Shown here piece by piece: positions 1 to 11,680 of a stretch of DNA of 43,564 nucleotides. Position numbers and translations under genes: made by a program. Within the stretch, counting starts at the first letter, position 1, and each line of letters starts with the position of its first letter. The stretch lies in NCBI GenBank assembly GCA_937899995.1, contig CALCCK010000014.1, forward strand, positions 1 to 43,564, read 5' to 3'. The notes under the pieces were generated by a model, which did no database searches, had not been told where the DNA came from, and saw only the letters and a list, made by a program, of their open reading frames with translations. The DNA comes from an uncultured Gammaproteobacteria bacterium. GTDB taxonomy: Bacteria > Pseudomonadota > Gammaproteobacteria > PS1 > Pseudothioglobaceae.

Positions 1-223
1 AGATGGTTGCTGTTTTACCATCGTCACTAATGTTTATCTTTACAAGACCCTCAGCAGCGATACGACCTGATTTTTTAGCAGCTTTAGCAGCACCTGATGC
101 GCGCATAAGGTCAATCGCTGCCTCCATGTCGCCATTGGTTTCTGTTAGGGCTTTTTTGCAGTCCATCATACCTGCACCGGTTCTTTCTCTAAGTTCTTTA
201 ACTGAAGCGGCTGTAATTGCCAT
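1..223 (-). CDS. tsf: Translation elongation factor Ts, N-terminal part (truncated by window edge)
   Basis: Reverse-strand translation from the ATG at 223: [63 protein letters not shown]..., characteristic EF-Ts N-terminus; directly downstream of rpsB. Absent from the ORF track because its stop lies outside the window. Confidence 0.95.
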   Translation of the reverse strand, partial: MAITAASVKELRERTGAGMMDCKKALTETNGDMEAAIDLMRASGAAKAAKKSGRIAAEGLVKINISDDGKTATI

Positions 224-286
224 AAGTATCTCCTGTATGTATTGCACCCCAGTAAAGTGGGGGTGGCTTAATGTGTGTTCGCGCCC

Positions 287-1246
287 TTATGTAAGCTTTT
301 CAATCATTTGAGCTTTAGTGTCGTTAGCGTTAACCTTAATACCCTGAATACTTGCATAATCAGCTAACTCTGCTTTTTTCATTGCGTTAAGTGCTGTTTT
401 GTTAAGCTTTTCCGCTTCAGCAGCTTCTGGCTTTTTAGCGGGTGCTTCTTTAGACGCTTCTTTAGGTTCTTCTTTAGGTTCTTCTTTAGGTGTTACAGTT
501 TCAGTTTTTGCTTCTTCTTTCTTAGCAGTAAGCTCTTTAGCAGGCGCGGCTTTAGTCTGTTTGCCAGCGGCAGCCTTCGCTTCTAAAACGGCGTTAGCAA
601 TTTCTCTAGCGTAGAAACCAATAGCTCTGATTGAATCGTCATTACCAGGAACAACGTAGTCAATGCCTTCTGGATTATAGTTGGTATCTACAATACCGAT
701 AATCGGTAAGTGAAGCTTTTGCGCTTCTTTAATAGCATTTTTTTCATGACCAATGTCAATCACAAAAACCACATCAGGAATACCACCCAAGTCTTTAATA
801 CCCCCCAAACTGCGTTCTAATTTTTCCATTTCACGTGTCATCATTAGCGCTTCTTTTTTACCAAACTGGGTAAAGTTTTCTTCGGCTAAAAATTCAAGAT
901 CTTTTAAGCGCTTAATAGAAGCTTTAATTGTCTTGTAGTTTGTCATCATGCCACCTAACCAGCGGTGATTAACGTATGGCATGCCACAACGAATCGCCTC
1001 TTCTTTAATGATATCGGTTGCTGCTCTCTTGGTGCCAACGAATAAGATTGAACCACCTGCAGCCGCTGTTTTTGATGCAAAATTCAGTACATCATTAAAT
1101 AGTGGAAGGGTTTTTTCTAGGTTGATGATATGCACACCATTGCGAGTGCCATAGATGTAGCGCTCCATTTTTGGGTGCCAAAAACGGCTGCGGTGACCAA
1201 AGTGTACACCAGCCTCTAACATTTTTTTCATGGACGTTTTTGCCAT
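287..1246 (-). CDS. rpsB: 30S ribosomal protein S2 with long C-terminal extension
   Basis: [46 protein letters not shown]... is the S2 core; rpsB-tsf order; 319 aa versus about 241 in E. coli. Confidence 0.97.
   Translation of the reverse strand: MAKTSMKKMLEAGVHFGHRSRFWHPKMERYIYGTRNGVHIINLEKTLPLFNDVLNFASKTAAAGGSILFVGTKRAATDIIKEEAIRCGMPYVNHRWLGGMMTNYKTIKASIKRLKDLEFLAEENFTQFGKKEALMMTREMEKLERSLGGIKDLGGIPDVVFVIDIGHEKNAIKEAQKLHLPIIGIVDTNYNPEGIDYVVPGNDDSIRAIGFYAREIANAVLEAKAAAGKQTKAAPAKELTAKKEEAKTETVTPKEEPKEEPKEASKEAPAKKPEAAEAEKLNKTALNAMKKAELADYASIQGIKVNANDTKAQMIEKLT
457..492. repeat. Three tandem 12-bp units (cttctttaggtt) encoding the KEEP-type repeat in the S2 tail
   Basis: cttctttaggtt / cttctttaggtt / cttctttaggtg read directly. 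Confidence 0.85.
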
Positions 1247-1380
1247 AATATTTTCTCCGGGGTTAATAAAGAATACTGACTTTTGTCAACTTCTTTCTTC
1301 CACAGCCTCTGCTAGCCAACCCTTTATTTTGCAAAAGGGCACCCTGACCAACATGTCAAGCCGTGTGATACATTAAAACA

Positions 1381-1430
1381 AGTTGGGCGTCCATTATCGA
1401 AACTGGACGCCCAACTCAACTTTTTGATTT
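1381..1430 (-). terminator. Intrinsic terminator, likely for gpmI-rpe; T-rich flanks on both sides
   Basis: Perfect 13-bp inverted repeat AGTTGGGCGTCCA (1381-1393) / TGGACGCCCAACT (1404-1416), 10-nt loop, T-rich on the plus side and TTGTTTT on the minus side. Confidence 0.75.
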
Positions 1431-1516
1431 TTTATTACTTAGAAAGTAATTAAAATCGTAAAACGCACTATTATACCGCAGCAGTGTTGATACGACAAGC
1501 CTATGCGTTAATCACC

Positions 1517-2188
1517 TTATGCTTTAGCGAGCTCTGCACGCATTGCATCAATAGTGGCCTTGTAATCATCAGTACTGAAGATTGCAGAACCAGCAACAAA
1601 CGTGTCGGCACCAGCTTCAGCCACTTCACGAATGTTGTCAATTTTGACACCACCATCAACCTCCAAACGAATGTCTCTACCGCTAGCGTCTATTAACTTA
1701 CGTACTTGACGACACTTTTCTAGCGTGTGCGGGATAAACGATTGCCCGCCAAAACCAGGGTTGACTGACATTAGTAAGATCATGTCTAGTTTGTCCATGA
1801 TGTTGTCTAGCACGTGTAAGGGCGTGGCTGGGTTAAACACCAGGCCAGCTTTACAGCCGCTTTCTTGAATCATACCAAGGGTTCTGTCGATATGCTCAGA
1901 AGCCTCCGGATGGAAGGTAATGTATGAAGCGCCTGCTGCCACAAAATCAGGAACGATTCTGTCAACTGGCTTCACCATTAAATGCACATCGATTGGTGCT
2001 GTTACGCCATGATTTCTAAGCGCTTCACACACTAATGGACCAATGGTTAGATTAGGCACATAGTGGTTGTCCATTACGTCAAAGTGAACGATGTCAGCGC
2101 CATCACGTAGAACATTATCAACTTCTTCACCTAGTCTAGCAAAGTCAGCGGCTAAGATAGAAGGTGCGATAAAATTAGATTGTTTCAT
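1517..2188 (-). CDS. rpe: Ribulose-phosphate 3-epimerase
   Basis: [59 protein letters not shown] motifs. Confidence 0.96.
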   Translation of the reverse strand: MKQSNFIAPSILAADFARLGEEVDNVLRDGADIVHFDVMDNHYVPNLTIGPLVCEALRNHGVTAPIDVHLMVKPVDRIVPDFVAAGASYITFHPEASEHIDRTLGMIQESGCKAGLVFNPATPLHVLDNIMDKLDMILLMSVNPGFGGQSFIPHTLEKCRQVRKLIDASGRDIRLEVDGGVKIDNIREVAEAGADTFVAGSAIFSTDDYKATIDAMRAELAKA

Positions 2189-2222
2189 TTCTCTCTCCTG
2201 TTTTTAAATTTATTTTTAAAGA

Positions 2223-3764
2223 TTATTGGTCAAATGTTAAAAGGCTAGTCCCGGTCATCTCATCGGGTTTTTCGATATCCATCATTGCCAAGAGTGTTGG
2301 AGCGATATCGGACAATGACCCTGTACCCGGTTCGGCGATGTCAGCGTTGCGATCACTAATAAATAATAACGGTACTAAATTATTAGTGTGTGCAGTATGC
2401 ACTTCGCCAGTTTCAGGGTTGACCATTTGCTCGACATTACCATGATCGGCGGTAATTAGAATTTCCCCGCTAATTTCGTGCATTGCTTGGTAAACAATAC
2501 CTAGACAAGCATCAACCGCTTCAACCGCTTTAATGGCAGCATCAAGCTTGCCAGAGTGGCCAACCATGTCAGTGTTGGCGAAGTTGCAAATAATGAGGTC
2601 GTATTTTTGACTTTCAATGTGTTCAACCAGTTCATCAGTCAGCTCAAAAGCACTCATTTCTGGCTGAAGGTCGTAAGTGGCCACGTCAGGTGATGGGATC
2701 AATACTCGGTCTTCGCCATAAAAAGGGCGTTCGACGCCACCATTAAGGAAAAAAGTAACGTGAGCGTATTTTTCAGTTTCGGCAATTCTAAGCTGAGTCA
2801 TGCCCAGGTTAGACAAATATTTACCCAAAACATTGTTTAACTTAGCTGAAGGATAAGCCACAGGTAGATTAAAGTCTTTTTTGTACTGGGTCAGGCAAAC
2901 GAACTGTGTTGGGAGGAATGTTCCACGTGAAAAACCCTGGAAGTTTTCATCAAAAAACGCTTGTGTGATTTGACGAGCACGATCGGCACGATAATTCATA
3001 AAGATAAGTACGTCGCCTTTTTTAATCTTAGTTGGCGCTTTAATCACCGTTGACTGAACAAATTCGTCTGTTTCACCACGCTCATAAGCCATATCAATAG
3101 CGTCGGTGGCGGACTTGGCCAAGAACTTACCTTTGCCTTTAGCAATTAGCTCGTAGGCACAACGTACACGTGCCCAACGATTATCACGGTCCATTGAAAA
3201 ATAGCGACCGATAACGCTGGCAATTTCACCAATACCAACTTCGATAATTTTTTCTTCGAGTATCTGAATGTATTTTTTAGCGCTTTTTTGTGCACAGTCT
3301 CGACCATCGGTAAAAACGTGTAAATACACTTCTTTACAGTCATGTTTTTTGGTCATTTCTAACATAGCGTGAATTTGCTCTTCATGTGAATGAACACCGC
3401 CATCGGACAATAAGCCCATAATATGAACAGCTTTATTGTTGTCGTTAGCATAATCCAATGAGTTTTTTAAGATTGGATTTCTGAAGAAATCACCGTTTCC
3501 AATTTCTTTGTGAATACGGGTAAAGTCTTGTTTAACAACACGACCTGCGCCCAGGTTTAAGTGACCTACCTCTGAATTACCCATTTGTTCGCCAGGAAGC
3601 CCAACCTCTTTACCACTAGTGTTGATTAAAGAATGAGGGAATTGCTCGTTAAACCTATCCCAAACAGGTGTTTCCGCTTGAGCGATTGCGTTGCCCTCAA
3701 CAACATCAGAGTGTCCCCAGCCGTCAAGAATAATGAGTAATTTTGTTTGTTTTTTAACGATCAT
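2223..3764 (-). CDS. gpmI: 2,3-bisphosphoglycerate-independent phosphoglycerate mutase
   Basis: LLIILDGWGHSD, GNSEVGHLNLGAGRVV, HIMGLLSDGGVHSH, ITADHGNVEQM; 513 aa. Confidence 0.96.
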   Translation of the reverse strand: MIVKKQTKLLIILDGWGHSDVVEGNAIAQAETPVWDRFNEQFPHSLINTSGKEVGLPGEQMGNSEVGHLNLGAGRVVKQDFTRIHKEIGNGDFFRNPILKNSLDYANDNNKAVHIMGLLSDGGVHSHEEQIHAMLEMTKKHDCKEVYLHVFTDGRDCAQKSAKKYIQILEEKIIEVGIGEIASVIGRYFSMDRDNRWARVRCAYELIAKGKGKFLAKSATDAIDMAYERGETDEFVQSTVIKAPTKIKKGDVLIFMNYRADRARQITQAFFDENFQGFSRGTFLPTQFVCLTQYKKDFNLPVAYPSAKLNNVLGKYLSNLGMTQLRIAETEKYAHVTFFLNGGVERPFYGEDRVLIPSPDVATYDLQPEMSAFELTDELVEHIESQKYDLIICNFANTDMVGHSGKLDAAIKAVEAVDACLGIVYQAMHEISGEILITADHGNVEQMVNPETGEVHTAHTNNLVPLLFISDRNADIAEPGTGSLSDIAPTLLAMMDIEKPDEMTGTSLLTFDQ

Positions 3765-3784
3765 TGACCTAAGCTTGTTGAGGG

Positions 3785-4876
3785 TTAAACATTAAATAAG
3801 AAGTGTACCACATCGCCATCTTGGACAATGTAGTCCTTGCCTTCAGAGCGCAGTTTTCCCGCCTCTTTGGCGCCTTTTTCACCATGGTATTGAATAAAAT
3901 CATCAAAAGCAATTGTTTCGGCGCGAATAAAACCCTTTTCAAAATCACCATGAATTTTACCCGCTGCTTGCGGCGCACTATCACCTACGTTAATGGTCCA
4001 AGCGCGTACCTCTTGGACGCCAGCAGTAAAGTAGGTTTGTAGGCCTAGTAAAGCATAACCAGATTTAATCAGTCGGTCTAGGCCAGACTCGCTTTGACCC
4101 ATTTCAGATAAGAACTCTTGTTTCTCTTCAAGATCAAGCTCAGAGATTTGGGCTTCAATATCAGCGCAAATTGCCACAACTTGTGCACCTTCTGCTTTAG
4201 AAAAACTAGTCACAACATCAAGGTGTGTATTGTTATTAAACCCCTCTTCACTGACATTGGCAACATAGACCACGGGCTTAATGGTTAACAATTGGAAGCC
4301 TTTGAGTAGTTTGAGCTCTTCAGCATCGTAAGACAGCGTTCTTGCGCTTTCACCTGCTTCAAGAGCAGGCAATATCTTTTCTAATAAAGCTTTAAGTGGT
4401 AGCCCATCCTTCTGGCCAGACTTAGTGTTTTTAATAGCTTTTTGATAAAGTTTTTCAACCACGGCTAGATCAGCCAACACAAGTTCAGTGTTGATGATTT
4501 CAATGTCATCGAGAGGCGATATTTTGCCAGCAACATGGATAATGTCTTCATCTTCAAAACAACGAACCACATGAACAATGGCATCAGTTTCACGAATATT
4601 GGTTAGAAACTTGTTGCCGAGACCTTCGCCTTTTGAAGCGCCCTCAACCAAGCCGGCAATGTCGACAAACTCCATAGTGGTGGGTAGGATTTTTTCAGGA
4701 TTAACGATATCAGCCAGTTGCTGTAAGCGCCTATCATTAATCGGTACGATGCCTACATTCGGCTCAATTGTACAAAATGGATAGTTAGCAGATTCAATGC
4801 CTGCCTGAGTTAGCGCGTTAAAGAGAGTTGATTTTCCGACGTTGGGTAAGCCAACAATACCACATTTAAATCCCAT
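3785..4876 (-). CDS. ychF: Redox-regulated ATPase / Obg-family GTPase YchF
   Basis: [23 protein letters not shown] ... [13 protein letters not shown] ... [13 protein letters not shown]-terminal TGS. Confidence 0.97.
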   Translation of the reverse strand: MGFKCGIVGLPNVGKSTLFNALTQAGIESANYPFCTIEPNVGIVPINDRRLQQLADIVNPEKILPTTMEFVDIAGLVEGASKGEGLGNKFLTNIRETDAIVHVVRCFEDEDIIHVAGKISPLDDIEIINTELVLADLAVVEKLYQKAIKNTKSGQKDGLPLKALLEKILPALEAGESARTLSYDAEELKLLKGFQLLTIKPVVYVANVSEEGFNNNTHLDVVTSFSKAEGAQVVAICADIEAQISELDLEEKQEFLSEMGQSESGLDRLIKSGYALLGLQTYFTAGVQEVRAWTINVGDSAPQAAGKIHGDFEKGFIRAETIAFDDFIQYHGEKGAKEAGKLRSEGKDYIVQDGDVVHFLFNV

Positions 4877-4878
4877 TT

Positions 4879-5454
4879 TTATCCTTGTGTGTGTAGCGCC
4901 TTCATAGCGGGCTCAATATCACCCTTAACTACTTGTTCAATAACGTTTAACGAGTTAACCAATGCTGTTTGTATTGGCTCAACCTCTGATTTATTAGGCG
5001 TATGTAAAACAAAATCAGCTACTTTTGATTTGTCACCCGGGTGACCAATACCGATCCTTAGTCGGTAAAAACCATTACTGCTAAGCGCTTTAATAGTGTC
5101 TCTAAGGCCATTGTGACCACCGTGTCCTCCGCTAAGTTTGATTCGAGCAATGCCAGGATCGAGGTCTAGCTCATCATGTGCAACTAAAACCTCATCAACC
5201 GTAAGTTGGTAGAATTTGGCAATGCTTTGAACAGACTGACCTGAGCGGTTCATATAAGTATTTGGTTTTAGTAAGTACAAGTTTGATCCTGCAATATTGA
5301 CACGTGCTACATCACCAAAAAACTTGGCTTCTTTTTTGAAGGTGCCTGAGTATAAATGCGCAAGCGCATCACAAAACCAAAAACCAACGTTGTGGCGATG
5401 GGGCTGATAGTCTTTGCCTGGGTTGCCCAAGCCAACAATCAGTTTAATCGCCAT
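4879..5454 (-). CDS. pth: Peptidyl-tRNA hydrolase
   Basis: [50 protein letters not shown]. Confidence 0.96.
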   Translation of the reverse strand: MAIKLIVGLGNPGKDYQPHRHNVGFWFCDALAHLYSGTFKKEAKFFGDVARVNIAGSNLYLLKPNTYMNRSGQSVQSIAKFYQLTVDEVLVAHDELDLDPGIARIKLSGGHGGHNGLRDTIKALSSNGFYRLRIGIGHPGDKSKVADFVLHTPNKSEVEPIQTALVNSLNVIEQVVKGDIEPAMKALHTQG

Positions 5455-5470
5455 AATGGTTTAGCTCAAA

Positions 5471-6151
5471 TTAAGAGTTTGAGTCTGAATCGCCTTGTTC
5501 AGTATCGCCGCCTTCAGCAGACTCATCACCTTCAGCTTCAACAACCTCTTCTTCGACCTCAGCCATAATCTTGGCCTCTTGAACAGCAACAACACTTTGG
5601 TCGTGTGCTTCAATATCACCATGTGTGAGCGCAGTAAGTGTCACACCTTCTGGCATGTTAAGGCCAGTTAAGCTAATATGGTCGCCCAAAGCAAGGTTGC
5701 TAATATCAACATCAATACCATTCGGCATGTCTGCTGGTAAACAAGAAACCTCAACAGCATTAATGAATTGGTTAAGGATAGCACCTAGACGGAGCGCCTC
5801 GTTGTCGTCAGAGCCAGTAAAGTTCAGTGGAATACTGGTAACAATAGCTTGTTTCATGTTAATGCGTAATAAGTCAACATGCGTAATGGTGTTTTTAGCA
5901 GGGTGGCGCTGCAAGTCTTTAATAATGACAGGCTCTACTTTTTTATCAATCGACAAATCAAGAACGGATGTATAAGCATCGTCGCTTTCTAATAGATGTG
6001 TGATCTCGTGTATGTTTAGTGAAATTGCACTAGGCTCCTTGCCCGCACCGTAAACGATAGCGGGTATTTTTTCTTCACGACGCAGGCGGCGGCTCGCACC
6101 TTTGCCCTGGTCATCGTCATCTCTTACTGTTGCATTAATTATCATGCTCAT
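5471..6151 (-). CDS. rplY: 50S ribosomal protein L25/general stress protein Ctc
   Basis: MSMIINATVRDDDDQGKGASRRLRREEKIPAIVYG; the track ORF begins 18 codons upstream but ATG at 6151 gives the family N-terminus. Ctc-type C-terminal domain and acidic tail. Confidence 0.92.
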   Translation of the reverse strand: MSMIINATVRDDDDQGKGASRRLRREEKIPAIVYGAGKEPSAISLNIHEITHLLESDDAYTSVLDLSIDKKVEPVIIKDLQRHPAKNTITHVDLLRINMKQAIVTSIPLNFTGSDDNEALRLGAILNQFINAVEVSCLPADMPNGIDVDISNLALGDHISLTGLNMPEGVTLTALTHGDIEAHDQSVVAVQEAKIMAEVEEEVVEAEGDESAEGGDTEQGDSDSNS

Positions 6152-6268
6152 TTTGACTCTCCAAATAATAAAAAAACACCCACCAATTGGGCGCCATATA
6201 AACAATATGCTTTGCGACCAAACATATTGAGGTGGTAATTTTACCCGAAAATAAGGCCAAAGAAAACG

Positions 6269-7873
6269 TTATCTAGACTTGATCCAGAACACCAAGCCAG
6301 CCACTGCACTAATGCCACTAGCTAGCCATAAAGCATTAGTAGCCAAAACACCTGAAAGGATGATTAAGGCCCCTGCAAAAATAGCCGATGTTTGTTTGTT
6401 AGCATTGTCTTTTAATTGCTTGACAATTGAATCTGTTTGTTGGGCGTATAGGCCAGACAGGTCTTTCATTTTGTCGAGTTTCTTTAGAGCGCTAATGGCT
6501 AATGCCGGCAACTCTGGAATGTCTTTTAACATCTGTGGTGCTTGTTCTTTGAGTTTTTCAAATGTGTTTTTCATACTGTATTTCTCTTTAACTAAATCTT
6601 CTAAAAAGGGCTTTGCTGTTGCCCATAAATCTAGTTGTGGGTAAAGCTGTCTGCCCAGCCCCTCAACGTTCAACAGGGTTTTGTCTAATAATAACAGTTG
6701 TGGCTGAACAGTGATATCAAAATTTTTCGCCTCTCCCATTAAATCCAGGAGCACCTGTCCAAAGGAAATTTCACCTAAAGATTTTTCGAACATAGGCTCG
6801 CAGATTCTGCCGATGGCTTTTTCAAAGGCCACTACATCAGTACTAGCACTTGCCCAGCCTGATTCAATGTAAGCACTAGCCACACCGTGATAATCTTGAT
6901 TAAAAAACGCTAAAAAGATATCGGCAAGAAAGTCTTTATCGGTTTCAGTGAGTGTACCCATAATGCCAAAATCAACACCAATATAGTTGCCCTCAGCACC
7001 GATAAAGATGTTGCCAGGGTGCATGTCAGCATGAAAGAAGTTGTGTTTAAACACCTGAGTAAAAAAGATAATTACACCCTCTTCGGCTAATCTTTTAAGG
7101 TCGACATTGTCAGCTTTAAGTTGGGCGATATTACCGACGGGTGTGCCGTAAATGCGTTCGGTAGTTAGGATGTTTTCGCTACACAAATCCCAGTACACTT
7201 TTGGCACATAAAGCAAGTTTGAATTTTGAAAATTTTGTCGTAGTTGAGAGGCGTTGTTAGCCTCATTAAGCATGTTTAGCTCATTTAAGATAATAGCTTC
7301 AAATTCTGCGACAAGTTCTAAAGGACGCACCTTTTCACTTATAGGGTGCTTACTAATCAGTCTAGCCAAAGCGTACATCAGTGAGATATCACGTTTAATG
7401 GTTTGGTCAATATTAGGGCGCACCACTTTAACCACAACAGCGTCACCATCATGTGTAATGGCTGTGTGTACTTGAGCAATGGAGGCTGAGGCGAGCGGCG
7501 CCTGATCAAACTGTTTAAACAAGCGCTCTGTGCTATCACCCAGAGATTGTTCAATGATGCGTTTGGCTTCGGCTGAATCAAAGGCAGGGCAGCTGTCTTG
7601 CAGTTTGGCTAATTCATCACCAATGTCATTTGGCAACAAATCTCGTCTGGTAGAAAGCGTTTGTCCAAATTTAATAAAAATTGGCCCCAGCTCTTCTAGT
7701 GCTAAACGAATGCGTTCGCCACGGGTGTATTGCTTTACTGGAAAATAATGCCAGGGGATTAAATATAAAAGCGGCTTAAAGCTTTTTAACAAAGGCGTGG
7801 ACAAGACCAGGCTATCCAATCGATAGCGCATTAAAATACGTGAGATAGCAAAAAATCTGAGCAAGTTGCGCAT
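6269..7873 (-). CDS. ubiB: Ubiquinone biosynthesis ABC1/UbiB-family atypical kinase
   Basis: LGPIFIKFGQTLSTRRDLLP, ASIAQVHTA, FHADMHPGNIFIG, GVDFGIMGTL; in a ubiE-ubiJ-ubiB cluster. Confidence 0.95.
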   Translation of the reverse strand: MRNLLRFFAISRILMRYRLDSLVLSTPLLKSFKPLLYLIPWHYFPVKQYTRGERIRLALEELGPIFIKFGQTLSTRRDLLPNDIGDELAKLQDSCPAFDSAEAKRIIEQSLGDSTERLFKQFDQAPLASASIAQVHTAITHDGDAVVVKVVRPNIDQTIKRDISLMYALARLISKHPISEKVRPLELVAEFEAIILNELNMLNEANNASQLRQNFQNSNLLYVPKVYWDLCSENILTTERIYGTPVGNIAQLKADNVDLKRLAEEGVIIFFTQVFKHNFFHADMHPGNIFIGAEGNYIGVDFGIMGTLTETDKDFLADIFLAFFNQDYHGVASAYIESGWASASTDVVAFEKAIGRICEPMFEKSLGEISFGQVLLDLMGEAKNFDITVQPQLLLLDKTLLNVEGLGRQLYPQLDLWATAKPFLEDLVKEKYSMKNTFEKLKEQAPQMLKDIPELPALAISALKKLDKMKDLSGLYAQQTDSIVKQLKDNANKQTSAIFAGALIILSGVLATNALWLASGISAVAGLVFWIKSR

Positions 7874-7879
7874 CTGTTT

Positions 7880-8380
7880 TTAGGCGCCCTTGTTTTTGAA
7901 CAGTTTAGATTTTGTTGGTGTGATGAGTAAAGCGGTCAGTTCGTCTTTGAGTGTTTCTAATGGGTTGTCAGACGCCTTAAAACTTTTAGCCAGTTTTCCT
8001 ATTTGATGGGCAACAACATCACCAGTGTATTTAGATAGTGCTTCTTCGAAATCAATGTCAACTTGTTGAAGCAGGTCGACTAATAATTGCGCGGTTTTAA
8101 CATCACCATGGATGATTATTTTGTCTTGTCGAAGTAATTCGGTTAAGTCTTCACCTTGAAACAACGCTAAGAAGACACTAGATTTGAGCTTTATGTCGAC
8201 ATCAGCACCAGCACTTGTGTCTGTAGTGACAAAAATACGATCATTGGTGCAGATGAAGTTAACGTTGAGTGGTAAGTCCTCCAAGGCAAAGTACAGTATT
8301 TTACCGTTGAGCGCACTTAGATCTGCATTGCCTTGATCGATTAAATAGTTTAAGGCTTGTTCAAGCACAAAGCATTGCAT
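7880..8380 (-). CDS. ubiJ: SCP2-domain ubiquinone biosynthesis accessory factor
   Basis: SCP2-like N-terminal region and position between ubiE and ubiB. Confidence 0.85.
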   Translation of the reverse strand: MQCFVLEQALNYLIDQGNADLSALNGKILYFALEDLPLNVNFICTNDRIFVTTDTSAGADVDIKLKSSVFLALFQGEDLTELLRQDKIIIHGDVKTAQLLVDLLQQVDIDFEEALSKYTGDVVAHQIGKLAKSFKASDNPLETLKDELTALLITPTKSKLFKNKGA

Positions 8381-8385
8381 GGAAT

Positions 8386-9126
8386 TTAAACTTTGATGCC
8401 TTTGTGCAAAGCAACGATACCGCCGGATAGGTTGTGATACTCGCAGAAACCAAAGCCTGCATCCAGCACCATAGATTTCAGCGTTTCTTGATCAGGATGC
8501 TTGCGAATGGATTCGGCTAAATATTGATAAGACTCTTCGTCATCAGCAAGTATGCCACCAAGTTTTGGCATAACGTTGAATGAATAAAAATCATAGAATT
8601 TTTTCAAAAATTCAGAATCAGTTTTAGAAAATTCTAAAATTAATAAACAACCACCCGGCTTGAGAATGCGGAGCATTTCTTTGAGTGCTTGATCTTTGTC
8701 AGTGACGTTTCTAAGACCAAAGGCAATACTAACGCAATCAAAGGTGTTGTCTGCAAATGGAATTTGTTGCGCATTAAGCTGGACAAACCCCACACCAAAA
8801 ATACCGTTGTTGATTAAGTTTTTTCTGCCCTCATCAAGCATAGCGGCGTTAATATCGCTTAGAACAACTTGCCCAGCATCGCCGACTTTTTTTCTAAATT
8901 CAATGGCTAGATCGCCAGTTCCACCAGCAATATCTAACACTTTGTCCCCAGCCCCCACATTGCTTGAGGCAATGGTATAACGCTTCCATAAACGATGTGC
9001 ACCAAACGAAAGTACGTCATTCATAAGATCGTACTTGCTAGCTACTGAGTCGAAAACACCCTTAACTAGACTTTGTTTGTCGTCAGTAGCAACATCTTTA
9101 AAACCAAAATGTGTCGTTTTATCCAT
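8386..9126 (-). CDS. ubiE: Ubiquinone/menaquinone C-methyltransferase
   Basis: HFGFKDV..., [47 protein letters not shown]. Confidence 0.96.
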   Translation of the reverse strand: MDKTTHFGFKDVATDDKQSLVKGVFDSVASKYDLMNDVLSFGAHRLWKRYTIASSNVGAGDKVLDIAGGTGDLAIEFRKKVGDAGQVVLSDINAAMLDEGRKNLINNGIFGVGFVQLNAQQIPFADNTFDCVSIAFGLRNVTDKDQALKEMLRILKPGGCLLILEFSKTDSEFLKKFYDFYSFNVMPKLGGILADDEESYQYLAESIRKHPDQETLKSMVLDAGFGFCEYHNLSGGIVALHKGIKV

Positions 9127-9138
9127 GTTTGATTTGAG

Positions 9139-10275
9139 CTATTTGCTTGGGTATTTTCTAAAATCAGCGCCAGTGTAGATTTGCGTTGGTCTGAAAATAC
9201 GATTATGGCGTACTTGCTCTCTCCAATGCGCTAACCAGCCTGCTGAACGCGCAACCGCAAAGATAGGGGTGAACTGGTCAGTCGGTAAGTGTAGTATTTC
9301 CGCATACAAAATACCAGAGTAGAAGTCAACATTTGGATAGACGCCTTTAGTCGACAATAACTCTTCACAAATTCGCTCTACTTCTAACGCGATTTCGAAA
9401 CGCTTAGACAGGGTGACACCCGTTTTGTTGACGTATTCTTCAATCATTTTTTGCAAAATAGTGGCGCGCGGGTCTTTGACGCTATATTCGCGATGCCCCA
9501 TACCCCAAACCACTTGCTTATTTTTTAGGCGGTTTTCAATGTAGCTACGTGCATTTTTAACCTCGCCAATCTCGTCTAACATATTGAGCACGTCTTCATT
9601 GGCGCCACCATGTAGCGGCCCGGCTAAAGTACCAACGGCTGCCGACATTGCAGCAAACGGATTGGTTAGCGTAGAAGCTGTTACCATGGCTGAGAAGGTT
9701 GAGGCGTTAATAGTGTGTTCTGCGTGCAAAATTAAGCAAGCATCAAACAGCTTAACAATGTCATCGCTGGGCTCTTTGGTGCAAAGCATGTGCAGGAAAT
9801 TTTGCGCATAGCCCATTGATGGGTCGGGCGGTACTGGGTCGTAACCGTTGCGTATATTTTCCCACATAGAAACCAGGGTGGCTGTGGTCGACAAAATATG
9901 AATGAGCGCCACTTGAGTTACAGCAGAGTCAGGGGTTGCCGCCTTGGCTTCTGGATAGAAAGTCGCCATTGAGGCGATCGCCATCTGCAGCACATTCATC
10001 GGATGGCCTGTTTGTGGCAATGACCACATCATCGTGCGAATGTTTGACTTTACGCGATAATGGCTTTGTAGTAAATGCTTAAACTCTCCAAGCTCTTGTT
10101 TGTTAGGTAATTCGCCGTGTAATAGCAGCATTGAAGTCTCTTCGAAAGAAGAATTTTTGACTAAATCTTCAATGGAATAGCCACGATAAGCCAAAATGCC
10201 ATTTTCGCCATCAATCGAGGAAATGGAAGACTCTGTTGCCGGAACGCCGGCTAAACCAGGGATATATTCAATCAC
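9139..10275 (-). CDS. gltA: Citrate synthase (short homodimeric-type)
   Basis: [17 protein letters not shown]...[49 protein letters not shown]. The track start (10302) runs into erpA; GTG at 10275 gives [11 protein letters not shown] and a 4-nt GTGA overlap with the erpA stop. Methylcitrate synthase cannot be excluded by eye. Confidence 0.88.
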   Translation of the reverse strand: MIEYIPGLAGVPATESSISSIDGENGILAYRGYSIEDLVKNSSFEETSMLLLHGELPNKQELGEFKHLLQSHYRVKSNIRTMMWSLPQTGHPMNVLQMAIASMATFYPEAKAATPDSAVTQVALIHILSTTATLVSMWENIRNGYDPVPPDPSMGYAQNFLHMLCTKEPSDDIVKLFDACLILHAEHTINASTFSAMVTASTLTNPFAAMSAAVGTLAGPLHGGANEDVLNMLDEIGEVKNARSYIENRLKNKQVVWGMGHREYSVKDPRATILQKMIEEYVNKTGVTLSKRFEIALEVERICEELLSTKGVYPNVDFYSGILYAEILHLPTDQFTPIFAVARSAGWLAHWREQVRHNRIFRPTQIYTGADFRKYPSK

Positions 10276-10625
10276 ACTGAGAACGATGAGCCACAACCGC
10301 AAGTGGTTTTGGCATTTGGATTATGAATAATAAAGCGTGAGCCTTGTAAGTCTTCAAGATAGTCAACCGTTGCACCAATTAAATATTGGTAACTCATTGG
10401 GTCAACAACAAGGCGCACACCGTTGTTATCAACAGCACTGTCACCCTCTTTGTATTTTTCATCAAAAGTGAAGCCGTAAGAAAAACCAGAACAGCCACCA
10501 CCAGTAATATAGACACGTAGTTTTAGGTCTTCGTTTTTTTCTTCAACAATTAAGTCGGCTACTTTTTTAGCAGCAGAGTCGCTAAAAATAATATCAGCTT
10601 CTTCAAAAGTTTGTGTTGTGTCCAT
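10272..10625 (-). CDS. erpA: Iron-sulfur cluster insertion protein (A-type carrier)
   Basis: [19 protein letters not shown] and C-terminal CGCGSSFSV. Confidence 0.93.
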   Translation of the reverse strand: MDTTQTFEEADIIFSDSAAKKVADLIVEEKNEDLKLRVYITGGGCSGFSYGFTFDEKYKEGDSAVDNNGVRLVVDPMSYQYLIGATVDYLEDLQGSRFIIHNPNAKTTCGCGSSFSV

Positions 10626-10636
10626 GTTTATCTCCT

Positions 10637-11668
10637 TTAAGGCAGTAAGCCAATTTGTTCTAGGCCTAACCCTTCATCCATATCAAACATAATATTCATG
10701 TTTTGTATTGCCTGTCCTGCTGCACCCTTAATCAAATTATCAATCACGGATATCATCACCAGCTTACCACCAACTGTTTTTTGTGCAGCAATTTGACAGA
10801 AGTTGCTTGACTTGACATTACGTGTTTCAGGCACAACACCTGCACCAAGAACAGTCACAAAATGCTCGTCTTTATAAGCGTCTTCAAGTACTGATTGTAC
10901 ATCAACATCAGCATCTAATAAGTCCACATAAATTGTGGATTCCATGCCGCGAATCATTGGCACTAGGTGTGGAATAAAGGTTAAGCCAACAGGCTTGCCG
11001 CCCGCCAATAGACTTAATTCTTGTTTAATTTCTGGGTAGTGACGATGGCCACTTATGCCATAGGCTTTAACAGACTCACTGGCTTCACATAATAGCATTG
11101 CTTGGTTTGCACCACGACCTGCACCACTCACACCTGTTTTGGAATCAACAATAATGTTTGATAAATCGATCAAACCGTTTTCAATCAACGGCTTAAGCGC
11201 CAACAAAACAGTAGTCGGAAAACAGCCCGGATTACCAATTAATTGCGCGTCTTTAATTTGCTCACGATTAATTTCAGAAAGTCCATACACCGACGACGCA
11301 AGTAGGTCGTCTTGGAAATTTTCCAAACCATACCATTGTGCATATTCGTCTTTATCACGTAAACGGAAGTCTGGGCCCAAATCAATAACTTTAATGCCTT
11401 TGTTAATAAAGGCGCCAGCAGTTTCCATCGCAACACCATGTGGCGTTGCAAAGAAGATTACGTCACACTTATCTAGGATTGCATCATCGGGCGCTGTGAA
11501 AGCTAAATCTGTTTGCCCCGCTAAAGACGGGAAAAACTCGCCAACCAGTTGCCCTGCTTCTGAACGAGAGCTGATTGCAATCACCTCTACCTGTGCGTGG
11601 TTGTGTAGTAATCGGAGTAGCTCAACACCAGTATAACCCGTGCCGCCAATAATGCCTGCTTTAATCAT
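10637..11668 (-). CDS. argC: N-acetyl-gamma-glutamyl-phosphate reductase
   Basis: [53 protein letters not shown]. Confidence 0.96.
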   Translation of the reverse strand: MIKAGIIGGTGYTGVELLRLLHNHAQVEVIAISSRSEAGQLVGEFFPSLAGQTDLAFTAPDDAILDKCDVIFFATPHGVAMETAGAFINKGIKVIDLGPDFRLRDKDEYAQWYGLENFQDDLLASSVYGLSEINREQIKDAQLIGNPGCFPTTVLLALKPLIENGLIDLSNIIVDSKTGVSGAGRGANQAMLLCEASESVKAYGISGHRHYPEIKQELSLLAGGKPVGLTFIPHLVPMIRGMESTIYVDLLDADVDVQSVLEDAYKDEHFVTVLGAGVVPETRNVKSSNFCQIAAQKTVGGKLVMISVIDNLIKGAAGQAIQNMNIMFDMDEGLGLEQIGLLP

Positions 11669-11680
11669 AGTAGTCGATCT

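Noticed and set aside
399-614. 71-aa plus-strand ORF and other antisense ORFs inside rpsB, ubiE, topA, trpB, glmU and others
   Set aside because: Each lies fully opposite a well-supported conserved gene and has low-complexity or implausible protein sequence; shadow ORFs.
1260-1380. Structured rpsB leader for S2 autoregulation, plus TTGACA-like -35
   Set aside because: A short hairpin and a TTGACA are visible on the minus strand, but no convincing -10 at the right spacing and no reliable match to the known rpsB leader by eye.
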